DNA of 64,000 nt. Origin: Cinclus cinclus (taxonomy: Eukaryota > Chordata > Aves > Passeriformes > Cinclidae). The translations under genes and the position numbers were made by a program. The stretch lies in contig NC_085046.1 of assembly GCF_963662255.1 (NCBI RefSeq), positions 47,445,797 through 47,509,796 on the forward strand, given 5' to 3'. The notes beneath the pieces are model-generated. The model had not been told where the DNA came from. It searched no databases and saw nothing but the letters and a program-made list of their open reading frames with translations. Shown here in pieces: positions 47,401-60,285 of the stretch; positions within the stretch are counted from its first letter, which is position 1; each line of letters opens with the position of its first letter.

Positions 47401-50400
47401 TACCCTCTCAGTCTCGCAGACCCCAAACCCTTCAAAACATCCAGCGTTGGCTTGCAAAAAATGGAACGTGTAGCCACACAAACACATTGCTGGCTTTCGT
47501 AGTCCCTTTGAACTTTGTGCACTAGACAACACGAGCTAGCGATCCGCACTTTCACTCTCAACTACATGTAGCAGCACATTTCCCCCGAAGCCGCAGAGCT
47601 CAAGATTGCAGCAAAGCGTTTCCAGCTGCACGTGCAAAATGGAGAGATGTGTCGGGCCAGAAAGCATCTGTCCACCCACCTTCTTTCCTGTGATATCCAA
47701 TCGCTTTCCCGCGTTTCCCGTGTTGCTGTGTCCACGCAGCAAAAGATCGAACAGATGGACGGGTCAGGACAGAAGGTGTTTTTCAAGTACCCCCTTCTCT
47801 TAGCAGTATACAAAATGAGCCCGGTGAACTGCCGCTGCGTGTCTCCTTTTCCTGCTAGACCTGCTGTCACTTTCTTCGCTCGCACATCTTCCTTCCAAAC
47901 ATCCAGCCGCTGTGCCTATAGAGAAAGGCTCTAGAAGTAAAAGCGCTGAGTGGCGTCTTCTCCTTTGCCCACGTAAACCACATCATGTGTGCACTCTGTC
48001 TTGTCTTGCTCTCCCTGCATCTATCATTGTGCTCTTTGGATCTTGGAGCCTGAATGTTGTTTCTGAGGAGCGCTGCAAGAGGAATAGCTCTCCCTGAACT
48101 GTCCCTCAGGACCGCAAGCGTGAATTCTGCTAGCAGGGCAGCTGCAAGCCTGTTTGGCAGCTAGTGCGCTGCGCACACCAGCCCCGTCCTCTGAGGTTTT
48201 GGTCTTGGGCTTTTGTGTGCCGTGGCCATGTCATTCTCCCGGAGGCGAAGCGTCGTCTATTTCATGCACAGTACAACTGTGCTGGCAGCGAAGCGCTGCT
48301 GAAGCATTGCTTCTGCCGAAATGTGCCCGTTGCCTGCACTTTCCTGCTAAACAGTACGTAACACTCCAACTCTCTTTTCTCGTTGTCCCCATATAAGGGC
48401 AAAGCTTCTCGGCTACGTCTAATGAAAAAGAACTACGCTGCATTGCCCGTGCTATTGCTCCCCCTAAACATTCAAGAGGACAACAGTGCCGTCCTCTTTC
48501 TCTGGCCACATGGAAAGAGCCACCAATGCGCCGTGCTCTCTGCACGCGTCTCTTAAGCTATTTCTCGTGCGTCCTTGTTTGGAAAATATTGTTCTTGCCG
48601 TTAGAGTCAGAGATGCAGAGAACACATTCATCGATGCAGTGGACAGAGGACAGAGTGAGGGTGTGAGCTTGATGTGACCTTCTGTGCTAGCCGGCTGCTA
48701 GAGAGCAAGGGAGACGAAGGGGAACAGCCCTTCCCAGGTGCGGTCTCAGGCGCCGAATTTTTGCGATGGGTAACTACTTTGCCCAACTCCAGGCGCCCCA
48801 GAAGCCGGGCGTTGGTCTAGCCCGCAATCAACCTGGAAAGATGAAGGGAGGTGGTGGGCAAGAGGTCTATCCCTGGTTAGTGCTCGGAAGCCGAGGGCGG
48901 CGGAAGGCAACAGGTCTACCCTGCAGCAGGCTGCCGCGGGTGGTGAAGCGGAGGGCAACTGGTGTAGCAGAGAAAAGGCCCGCTAGTAGCACCGGAGACG
49001 GAGTGCAGCGGGCGCACCGTACTGAGGCGGCAGCGGGAGGGCATCAGGTCTACCTCGGAACGGGCCGCCCAAGGACGACGGAGGGCAGGCAACTGGTCTA
49101 CCCAGATACGGGCTCCCACGAGACCCCGAGCGGGCGAAGAGCAACAGGTCTACCCCGTAGCAGGTCGGCGAAGGCCGTCAGGTGGCGGGCAACAGGTCTA
49201 CCCTACCCTCGGCCTCCACAGACTGACTGACCGATGGCCATAGGTCTACTCTTTCCCCACGCCACGCCCGTCGAGGACGCCCGGTCCACCCAGCACGCAC
49301 CGGGACACTGGCTTTTACCTCCCCAGCCTCTTGCTGGGACAGCAGCTGCTGGAAGTTGGCAACCGAGCTGCGAGAGTTAGAAACGTGTAGGATGAAGCTT
49401 CAGATCCCCTTCCCCTACCCCCAGATCGGGTTCCTCTGTTCTATATGTTGTTGAACGCCCAGTAGGACAGGTCCAGCAAGTACTTCTCTCCTGACACGTT
49501 TTGCTGAGCGAGTGCTACGTGGACCCATTGAACGCTGACAAGCAAAACGCAAAGAAGTGTATTTGAGCTGAGGAGAGAGCATGCACAGCGCACAGTATTT
49601 CTCTATACTACACGGGATGAAAGGCAGCAAAGCTGAACGCGCTGGCCTGGCTTCATGTCTCGCTGGATGGCAGAAAGCCAAGAACGACGCGGCAGAGCGC
49701 CAGGCTTGTTTGAGCAGCGTACTGGACGGCAAAAGTCCAACAAGAGCTCCTTCACCCTCGGCGGAGGCAGCTGAGCATGCTCTTGCTGCTAGGAAAAGTT
49801 AACGTGCAGACGGCGAACTCCTCTGCATGAGGCGATAAGCTTCTCTTCTTCTTACACCTTCACTGTTGCAGAGGTTTGCGGAGCAGAGAACACAAACTAC
49901 TGGGTTGCATGCAGCTTTAGGTACAATTACATCCTTTTTGCTGTACAGAGTCCAGACTGTCTATGGAGCTCTCGCTCACGCAAAAGAGGCAGCAGAGAAG
50001 TACTTAATGGACTCGTCGTCTCCTTCACACTACGTTAAACGCAACGCCACCAACAGGGAAAAGGGAAGGAAACATGAAGGAGTGTCTTTATCCTGGAATA
50101 TATTCCTTTGCTAGCTCCTCCTCCGGGACTTTTGTCCCTGCGAAGCTGTACTTTGCTCGCTGTGTAGCCGGGGAGAAAGAAACCGTTCGGAAAGCGAGGC
50201 GATTTGGTGGCACTTTGCCCCTCGTGCGAAAAGATTATGGCACCGTGAATGTGGGGCAAACTAACATTTCAAAGGGAAGCTCCGGGCAAGCTTGTTGTCT
50301 CGGAGGAGTTCTTTTACGTGAGACGTAGCCGAGAAGCTTTCTGTTTATATTCGGGAAATGAGCAAAGACAGCTGGAGTGGTACATACTGTTTAGCAGGAA

Positions 50401-51695
50401 AGTGCAGGCAACGGGCACGTTTCGGCAGAAGCAATGCTTCAGCAGCGCTTCGCTGCCAGCACAGTGTGCTGGGCGTGAAATAGACGACGCTTCACCTCCG
50501 GGAGAATGAAATGGCCACGGCACACAAAAGCCCAAGACCAAAACCTCAGAGGACGGGGCTGGTGTGCGCAGCGCACTAGCTGCCAAACAGGCTTGCAGCT
50601 GCCCTGCTAGCAGAATTCACGCTTGCGTTCCTGAGGGACAGTTCAGGGAGAGCTATTCCTCTTGCAGCGCTCCTCAGAAACAACATTCAGGCTCCAAGAT
50701 CCAAAGAGCACAATGATAGATGCAGGGAGAGCAAGACAAGACAGAGTGCACACATGATGTGGTTTACGTGGGCAAAGGAGAAGACGCCACTCAGCGCTTT
50801 TACTTCTAGAGCCTTTCTCTATAGGCGCAGCGGCTGGATGTTTGGAAGGAAGATGTGCGAGCGAAGAAAGTGACAGCAGGTCTAGCAGGAAAAGGAGACA
50901 CGCAGCGGCAGTTCACCGGGCTCATTTTGTATACTGCTAAGAGAAGGGGGTACTTGAAAAACACCTTCTGTCCTGACCCGTCCATCTGTTCGATCTTTTG
51001 CTGCGTGGACACAGCAACACGGGAAACGCGGGAAAGCGATTGGATATCACAGGAAAGAAGGTGGGTGGACAGATGCTTTCTGGCCCGACACATCTCTCCA
51101 TTTTGCACGTGCAGCTGGAAACGCTTTGCTGCAATCTTGAGCTCTGCGGCTTCGGGGGAAATGTGCAGCTACATGTAGTTGAGAGAGAAAGTGCGGATCG
51201 CTAGCTCGTGTTGTCTAGTGCACAAAGTTCAAAGGGACTATGAAAGCCAGCAATGTGTTTGTGTGGCAACAGGTTCCATTTTTTGCAAGCCAACGCTGGA
51301 TGTTTTGAAGGGTTTGGGGTCTGCGAGACTGAGAGGGTAGGATGGTACATAGAGGTCGAGAGAAAGTGATTGTCGCCAGGGAGGTGGATGCACTTCCGAG
51401 CGCGCGACTTTCATTTGGGCCGGAGGATCCCACAGAAATGTGAGCGGGCGAGGGCGCGCGCATCAAAAGAAACACACGATGCCGCTGTCGACCCACAAAA
51501 AAAGGAAGCACTGCCAGCCCACCTCGAATGTCCCGAGAGCAGAGCCAAGTAATAAATCTAACGTGCCAAGGCAAAAAGTTGTCCCTGGTCTTCCCCTTCC
51601 AACGGCATACTCTTCTTTGCACAGTAATGTTGCGCTGGAAACCAGATCTGCTTGGCTTTAGCAAAGTTTTCAATCTCTCGGAGTACACAGCAAAG
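47401..51695. repeat. Macrosatellite unit U12 (type B again)
   Basis: IR-L 47401-48434, IR-R 50307-51339. Carries the U8 set T264 (47509), C2288 (49533) and G2994 (50239). It has G1922/T1938, the U1-U7 and U11 state, in the minisatellite. A private T at 48767 (relative 1522) creates an ATG that lengthens the open frame there to 154 codons. Confidence 0.96.
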
Positions 51696-54600
51696 TACCC
51701 TCTCAGTCTCGCAGACCCCAAACCCTTCAAAACATCCAGCGTTGGCTTGCAAAAAATGGAACGTGTAGCCACACAAACACATTGCTGGCTTTCGTAGTCC
51801 CTTAGAACTTTGTGCACTAGACAACACGAGCTAGCGATCCGCACTTTCACTCTCAACTACATGTAGCAGCACATTTCCCCCGAAGCCGCAGAGCTCAAGA
51901 TTGCAGCAAAGCGTTTCCAGCTGCACGTGCAAAATGGAGAGATGTGTCGGGCCAGAAAGCATCTGTCCACCCACCTTCTTTCCTGTGATATCCAATCGCT
52001 TTCCCGCGTTTCCCGTGTTGCTGTGTCCACGCAGCAAAAGATCGAACAGATGGACGGGTCAGGACAGAAGGTGTTTTTCAAGTACCCCCTTCTCTTAGCA
52101 GTATACAAAATGAGCCCGGTGAACTGCCGCTGCGTGTCTCCTTTTCCTGCTAGACCTGCTGTCACTTTCTTCGCTCGCACATCTTCCTTCCAAACATCCA
52201 GCCGCTGTGCCTATAGAGAAAGGCTCTAGAAGTAAAAGCGCTGAGTGGCGTCTTCTCCTTTGCCCACGTAAACCACATCATGTGTGCACTCTGTCTTGTC
52301 TTGCTCTCCCTGCATCTATCATTGTGCTCTTTGGATCTTGGAGCCTGAATGTTGTTTCTGAGGAGCGCTGCAAGAGGAATAGCTCTCCCTGAACTGTCCC
52401 TCAGGACCGCAAGCGTGAATTCTGCTAGCAGGGCAGCTGCAAGCCTGTTTGGCAGCTAGTGCGCTGCGCACACCAGCCCCGTCCTCTGAGGTTTTGGTCT
52501 TGGGCTTTTGTGTGCCGTGGCCATGTCATTCTCCCGGAGGCGAAGCGTCGTCTATTTCATGCACAGTACAACTGTGCTGGCAGCGAAGCGCTGCTGAAGC
52601 ATTGCTTCTGCCGAAATGTGCCCGTTGCCTGCACTTTCCTGCTAAACAGTACGTAACACTCCAACTCTCTTTTCTCGTTGTCCCCGTATAAGGGCAAAGC
52701 TTCTCGGCTACGTCTAATGAAAAAGAACTACGCTGCATTGCCCGTGCTATTGCTCCCCCTAAACATTCAAGAGGACAACAGTGCCGTCCTCTTTCTCTGG
52801 CCACATGGAAAGAGCCACCAATGCGCCGTGCTCTCTGCACGCGTCTCTTAAGCTATTTCTCGTGCGTCCTTGTTTGGAAAATATTGTTCTTGCCGTTAGA
52901 GTCAGAGATGCAGAGAACACATTCATCGATGCAGTGGACAGAGGACAGAGTGAGCGTGTGAGCTTGATGTGACCTTCTGTGCTAGCCGGCTGCTAGAGAG
53001 CAAGGGAGACGAAGGGGAACAGCCCTTCCCAGGTGCGGTCTCAGGCGCCGAATTTTTGCGACGGGTAACTACTTTGCCCAACTCCAGGCGCCCCAGAAGC
53101 CGGGCGTTGGTCTAGCCCGCAATCAACCTGGAAAGATGAAGGGAGGTGGTGGGCAAGAGGTCTATCCCTGGTTAGTGCTCGGAAGCCGAGGGCGGCGGAA
53201 GGCAACAGGTCTACCCTGCAGCAGGCTGCCGCGGGTGGTGAAGCGGAGGGCAACTGGTGTAGCAGAGAAAAGGCCCGCTAGTAGCACCGGAGACGGAGTG
53301 CAGCGGGCGCACCGTACTGAGGCGGCAGCGGGAGGGCATCAGGTCTACCTCGGAACGGGCCGCCCAAGGACGACGGAGGGCAGGCAACTGGTCTACCCAG
53401 ATACGGGCTCCCACGAGACCCCGAGCGGGCGAAGAGCAACAGGTCTACCCCGTAGCAGGTCAGCGAAGGCCGTCAGGGGGCGGGCAACAGGTCTACCCTA
53501 CCCTCGGCCTCCACAGACTGACTGACCGATGGCCATAGGTCTACTCTTTCCCCACGCCACGCCCGTCGAGGACGCCCGGTCCACCCAGCACGCACTGGGA
53601 CACTGGCTTTTACCTCCCCAGCCTCTTGCTGGGACAGCAGCTGCTGGAAGTTGGCAACCGAGCTGCGAGAGTTAGAAACGTGTAGGATGAAGCTTCAGAT
53701 CCCCTTCCCCTACCCCCAGATCGGGTTCCTCTGTTCTATATGTTGTTGAACGCCCAGTAGGACAGGTCCAGCAAGTACTTCTCTCCTGACACGTTTTGCT
53801 GAGCGAGTGCTACGTGGACCCATTGAATGCTGACAAGCAAAACGCAAAGAAGTGTATTTGAGCTGAGGAGAGAGCATGCACAGCGCACAGTATTTCTCTA
53901 TACTACACGGGATGAAAGGCAGCAAAGCTGAACGCGCTGGCCTGGCTTCATGTCTCGCTGGATGGCAGAAAGCCAAGAACGACGCGGCAGAGCGCCAGGC
54001 TTGTTTGAGCAGCGTACTGGACGGCAAAAGTCCAACAAGAGCTCCTTCACCCTCGGCGGAGGCAGCTGAGCATGCTCTTGCTGCTAGGAAAAGTTAACGT
54101 GCAGACGGCGAACTCCTCTGCATGAGGCGATAAGCTTCTCTTCTTCTTACACCTTCACTGTTGCAGAGGTTTGCGGAGCAGAGAACACAAACTACTGGGT
54201 TGCATGCAGCTTTAGGTACAATTACATACTTTTTGCTGTACAGAGTCCAGACTGTCTATGGAGCTCTCACTCACGCAAAAGAGGCAGCAGAGAAGTACTT
54301 AATGGACTCGTCGTCTCCTTCACACTACGTTAAACGCAACGCCACCAACAGGGAAAAGGGAAGGAAACATGAAGGAGTGTCTTTATCCTGGAATATATTC
54401 CTTTGCTAGCTCCTCCTCCGGGACTTTTGTCCCTGCGAAGCTGTACTTTGCTCGCTGTGTAGCCGGGGAGAAAGAAACCGTTCGGAAAGCGAGGCGATTT
54501 GGTGGCACTTTGCCCCTCGTGCGAAAAGATTATTGCACCGTGAATGTGGGGCAAACTAACATTTCAAAGGGAAGCTCCGGGCAAGCTTGTTGTCTCGGAG

Positions 54601-55990
54601 GAGTTCTTTTACGTGAGACGTAGCCGAGAAGCTTTCTGTTTATATTCGGGAAATGAGCAAAGACAGCTGGAGTGGTACATACTGTTTAGCAGGAAAGTGC
54701 AGGCAACGGGCACGTTTCGGCAGAAGCAATGCTTCAGCAGCGCTTCACTGCCAGCACAGTGTGCTGGGCGTGAAATAGACGACGCTTCACCTCCGGGAGA
54801 ATGAAATGGCCACGGCACACAAAAGCCCAAGACCAAAACCTCAGAGGACGGGGCTGGTGTGCGCAGCACACTAGCTGCCAAACAGGCTTGCAGCTGCCCT
54901 GCTAGCAGAATTCACGCTTGCGGTCCTGAGGGACAGTTCAGGGAGAGCTATTCCTCTTGCAGCGCTCCTCAGAAACAACATTCAGGCTCCAAGATCCAAA
55001 GAGCACAATGATAGATGCAGGGAGAGCAAGACAAGACAGAGTGCACACATGATGTGGTTTACGTGGGCAAAGGAGAAGACGCCACTCAGCGCTTTTACTT
55101 CTAGAGCCTTTCTCTATAGGCGCAGCGGCTGGATGTTTGGAAGGAAGATGTGCGAGCGAAGAAAGTGACAGCAGGTCTAGCAGGAAAAGGAGACACGCAG
55201 CGGCAGTTCACCGGGCTCATTTTGTATACTGCTAAGAGAAGGGGGTACTTGAAAAACACCTTCTGTCCTGACCCGTCCATCTGTTCGATCTTTTGCTGCG
55301 TGGACACAGCAACACGGGAAACGCGGGAAAGCGATTGGATATCACAGGAAAGAAGGTGGGTGGACAGATGCTTTCTGGCCCGACACATCTCTCCATTTTG
55401 CACGTGCAGCTGGAAACGCTTTGCTGCAATCTTGAGCTCTGCGGCTTCGGGGGAAATGTGCAGCTACATGTAGTTGAGAGAGAAAGTGCGGATCGCTAGC
55501 TCGTGTTGTCTAGTGCACAAAGTTCAAAGGGACTATGAAAGCCAGCAATGTGTTTGTGTGGCAACAGGTTCCATTTTTTGCAAGCCAACGCTGGATGTTT
55601 TGAAGGGTTTGGGGTCTGCGAGACTGAGAGGGTAGGATGGTACATAGAGGTCGAGAGAAAGTGATTGTCGCCAGGGAGGTGGATGCACTTCCGAGCGCGC
55701 GACTTTCATTTGGGCCGGAGGATCCCACAGAAATGTGAGCGGGCGAGGGCGCGCGCATCAAAAGAAACACACGATGCCGCTGTCGACCCACAAAAAAAGG
55801 AAGCACTGCCAGCCCACCTCGAATGTCCCGAGAGCAGAGCCAAGTAATAAATCTAACGTGCCAAGGCAAAAAGTTGTCCCTGGTCTTCCCCTTCCAACGG
55901 CATACTCTTCTTTGCACAGTAATGTTGCGCTGGAAACCAGATCTGCTTGGCTTTAGCAAAGTTTTCAATCTCTCGGAGTACACAGCAAAG
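51696..55990. repeat. Macrosatellite unit U13 (type C again)
   Basis: IR-L 51696-52729, IR-R 54602-55634. Same as U9 at all sites compared, except that it lacks the U9 private base at relative 1785. Confidence 0.96.
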
Positions 55991-58900
55991 TACCCTCTCA
56001 GTCTCGCAGACCCCAAACCCTTCAAAACATCCAGCGTTGGCTTGCAAAAAATGGAACGTGTAGCCACACAAACACATTGCTGGCTTTCGTAGTCCCTTAG
56101 AACTTTGTGCACTAGACAACACGAGCTAGCGATCCGCACTTTCACTCTCAACTACATGTAGCAGCACATTTCCCCCGAAGCCGCAGAGCTCAAGATTGCA
56201 GCAAAGCGTTTCCAGCTGCACGTGCAAAATGGAGAGATGTGTCGGGCCAGAAAGCATCTGTCCACCCACCTTCTTTCCTGTGATATCCAATCGCTTTCCC
56301 GCGTTTCCCGTGTTGCTGTGTCCACGCAGCAAAAGATCGAACAGATGGACGGGTCAGGACAGAAGGTGTTTTTCAAGTACCCCCTTCTCTTAGCAGTATA
56401 CAAAATGAGCCCGGTGAACTGCCGCTGCGTGTCTCCTTTTCCTGCTAGACCTGCTGTCACTTTCTTCGCTCGCACATCTTCCTTCCAAACATCCAGCCGC
56501 TGCGCCTATAGAGAAAGGCTCTAGAAGTAAAAGCGCTGAGTGGCGTCTTCTCCTTTGCCCACGTAAACCACATCATGTGTGCACTCTGTCTTGTCTTGCT
56601 CTCCCTGCATCTATCATTGTGCTCTTTGGATCTTGGAGCCTGAATGTTGTTTCTGAGGAGCGCTGCAAGAGGAATAGCTCTCCCTGAACTGTCCCTCAGG
56701 ACCGCAAGCGTGAATTCTGCTAGCAGGGCAGCTGCAAGCCTGTTTGGCAGCTAGTGCGCTGCGCACACCAGCCCCGTCCTCTGAGGTTTTGGTCTTGGGC
56801 TTTTGTGTGCCGTGGCCATGTCATTCTCCCGGAGGCGAAGCGTCGTCTATTTCATGCACAGTACAACTGTGCTGGCAGCGAAGCGCTGCTGAAGCATTGC
56901 TTCTGCCGAAATGTGCCCGTTGCCTGCACTTTCCTGCTAAACAGTACGTAACACTCCAACTCTCTTTTCTCGTTGTCCCCATATAAGGGCAAAGCTTCTC
57001 GGCTACGTCTAATGAAAAAGAACTACGCTGCATTGCCCGTGCTATTGCTCCCCCTAAACATTCAAGAGGACAACAGTGCCGTCCTCTTTCTCTGGCCACA
57101 TGGAAAGAGCCACCAATGCGCCGTGCTCTCTGCACGCGTCTCTTAAGCTATTTCTCGTGCGTCCTTGTTTGGAAAATATTGTTCTTGCCGTTAGAGTCAG
57201 AGATGCAGAGAACACATTCATCGATGCAGTGGACAGAGGATAGAGTGAGCGTGTGAGCTTGATGTGACCTTCTGTGCTAGCCGGCTGCTAGAGAGCAAGG
57301 GAGACGAAGGGGAACAGCCCTTCCCAGGTGCGGTCTCAGGCGCCGAATTTTTGCGACGGGTAACTACTTTGCCCAACTCCAGGCGCCCCAGAAGCCGGGC
57401 GTTGGTCTAGCCCGCAATCAACCTGGAAAGATGAAGGGAGGTGGTGGGCAAGAGGTCTATCCCTGGTTAGTGCTCGGAAGCCGAGGGCGGCGGAAGGCAA
57501 CAGGTCTACCCTGCAGCAGGCTGCCGCGGGTGGTGAAGCGGAGGGCAACTGGTGTAGCAGAGAAAAGGCCCGCTAGTAGCACCGGAGACGGAGTGCAGCG
57601 GGCGCACCGTACTGAGGCGGCAGCGGGAGGGCATCAGGTCTACCTCGGAACGGGCCGCCCAAGGACGACGGAGGGCAGGCAACTGGTCTACCCAGATACG
57701 GGCTCCCACGAGACCCCGAGCGGGCGAAGAGCAACAGGTCTACCCCGTAGCAGGTCAGCGAAGGCCGTCAGGGGGCGGGCAACAGGTCTACCCTACCCTC
57801 GGCCTCCACAGACTGACTGACCGATGGCCATAGGTCTACTCTTTCCCCACGCCACGCCCGTCGAGGACGCCCGGTCCACCCAGCACGCACCGGGACACTG
57901 GCTTTTACCTCCCCAGCCTCTTGCTGGGACAGCAGCTGCTGGAAGTTGGCAACCGAGCTGCGAGAGTTAGAAACGTGTAGGATGAAGCTTCAGATCCCCT
58001 TCCCCTACCCCCAGATCGGGTTCCTCTGTTCTATATGTTGTTGAACGCCCAGTAGGACAGGTCCAGCAAGTACTTCTCTCCTGACACGTTTTGCTGAGCG
58101 AGTGCTACGTGGACCCATTGAATGCTGACAAGCAAAACGCAAAGAAGTGTATTTGAGCTGAGGAGAGAGCATGCACAGCGCACAGTATTTCTCTATACTA
58201 CACGGGATGAAAGGCAGCAAAGCTGAACGCGCTGGCCTGGCTTCATGTCTCGCTGGATGGCAGAAAGCCAAGAACGACGCGGCAGAGCGCCAGGCTTGTT
58301 TGAGCAGCGTACTGGACGGCAAAAGTCCAACAAGAGCTCCTTCACCCTCGGCGGAGGCAGCTGAGCATGCTCTTGCTGCTAGGAAAAGTTAACGTGCAGA
58401 CGGCGAACTCCTCTGCATGAGGCGATAAGCTTCTCTTCTTCTTACACCTTCACTGTTGCAGAGGTTTGCGGAGCAGAGAACACAAACTACTGGGTTGCAT
58501 GCAGCTTTAGGTACAATTACATCCTTTTTGCTGCACAGAGTCCAGACTGTCTATGGAGCTCTCGCTCACGCAAAAGAGGCAGCAGAGAAGTACTTAATGG
58601 ACTCGTCGTCTCCTTCACACTACGTTAAACGCAACGCCACCAACAGGGAAAAGGGAAGGAAATATGAAGGAGTGTCTTTATCCTGGAATATATTCCTTTG
58701 CTAGCTCCTCCTCCGGGACTTTTGTCCCTGCGAAGCTGTACTTTGCTCGCTGTGTAGCCGGGGAGAAAGAAACCGTTCGGAAAGCGAGGCGATTTGGTGG
58801 CACTTTGCCCCTCGTGCGAAAAGATTATTGCACCGTGAATGTGGGGCAAACTAACATTTCAAAGGGAAGCTCCGGGCAAGCTTGTTGTCTCGGAGGAGTT

Positions 58901-60285
58901 CTTTTACGTGAGACATAGCCGAGAAGCTTTCTGTTTATATTCGGGAAATGAGCAAAGACAGCTGGAGTGGTACATACTATTTAGCAGGAAAGTGCAGGCA
59001 ACGGGCACGTTTCGGCAGAAGCAATGCTTCAGCAGCGCTTCGCTGCCAGCACAGTGTGCTGGGCGTGAAATAGACGACGCTTCGCCTCCGGGAGAATGAA
59101 ATGGCCACGGCACACAAAAGCCCAAGACCAAAACCTCAGAGGACGGGGCTGGTGTGCACAGCGCACTAGCTGCCAAACAGGCTTGCAGCTGCCCTGCTAG
59201 CAGAATTCACGCTTGCGGTCCTGAGGGACAGTTCAGGGAGAGCTATTCCTCTTGCAGCGCTCCTCAGAAACAACATTCAGGCTCCAAGATCCAAAGAGCA
59301 CAATGATAGATGCAGGGAGAGCAAGACAAGACAGAGTGCACACATGATGTGGTTTACGTGGGCAAAGGAGAAGACGCCACTCAGCGCTTTTACTTCTAGA
59401 GCCTTTCTCTATAGGCGCAGCGGCTGGATGTTTGGAAGGAAGATGTGCGAGCGAAGAAAGTGACAGCAGGTCTAGCAGGAAAAGGAGACACGCAGCGGCA
59501 GTTCACCGGGCTCATTTTGTATACTGCTAAGAGAAGGGGGTACTTGAAAAACACCTTCTGTCCTGACCCGTCCATCTGTTCGATCTTTTGCTGCGTGGAC
59601 ACAGCAACACGGGAAACGCGGGAAAGCGATTGGATATCACAGGAAAGAAGGTGGGTGGACAGATGCTTTCTGGCCCGACACATCTCTCCATTTTGCACGT
59701 GCAGCTGGAAACGCTTTGCTGCAATCTTGAGCTCTGCGGCTTCGGGGGAAATGTGCAGCTACATGTAGTTGAGAGAGAAAGTGCGGATCGCTAGCTCGTG
59801 TTGTCTAGTGCACAAAGTTCAAAGGGACTATGAAAGCCAGCAATGTGTTTGTGTGGCAACAGGTTCCATTTTTTGCAAGCCAACGCTGGATGTTTTGAAG
59901 GGTTTGGGGTCTGCGAGACTGAGAGGGTAGGATGGTACATAGAGGTCGAGAGAAAGTGATTGTCGCCAGGGAGGTGGATGCACTTCCGAGCGCGCGACTT
60001 TCATTTGGGCCGGAGGATCCCACAGAAATGTGAGCGGGCGAGGGCGCGCGCATCAAAAGAAACACACGATGCCGCTGTCGACCCACAAAAAAAGGAAGCA
60101 CTGCCAGCCCACCTCGAATGTCCCGAGAGCAGAGCCAAGTAATAAATCTAACGTGCCAAGGCAAAAAGTTGTCCCTGGTCTTCCCCTTCCAACGGCATAC
60201 TCTTCTTTGCACAGTAATGTTGCGCTGGAAACCAGATCTGCTTGGCTTTAGCAAAGTTTTCAATCTCTCGGAGTACACAGCAAAG
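55991..60285. repeat. Macrosatellite unit U14 (mosaic)
   Basis: IR-L 55991-57024, IR-R 58897-59929. It mixes first-domain alleles (T2828, G3249, C2688) with second-domain alleles (A1146, A1586, G1938, G2387, G3328). Private changes are at 57241, 58534, 58915, 58979 and 59158, the most of any unit. Confidence 0.96.

Noticed and set aside
48766..49230. 154-codon frame in U12 only
   Set aside because: It arises from one private base at 48767 that makes an upstream ATG; other units lack it.
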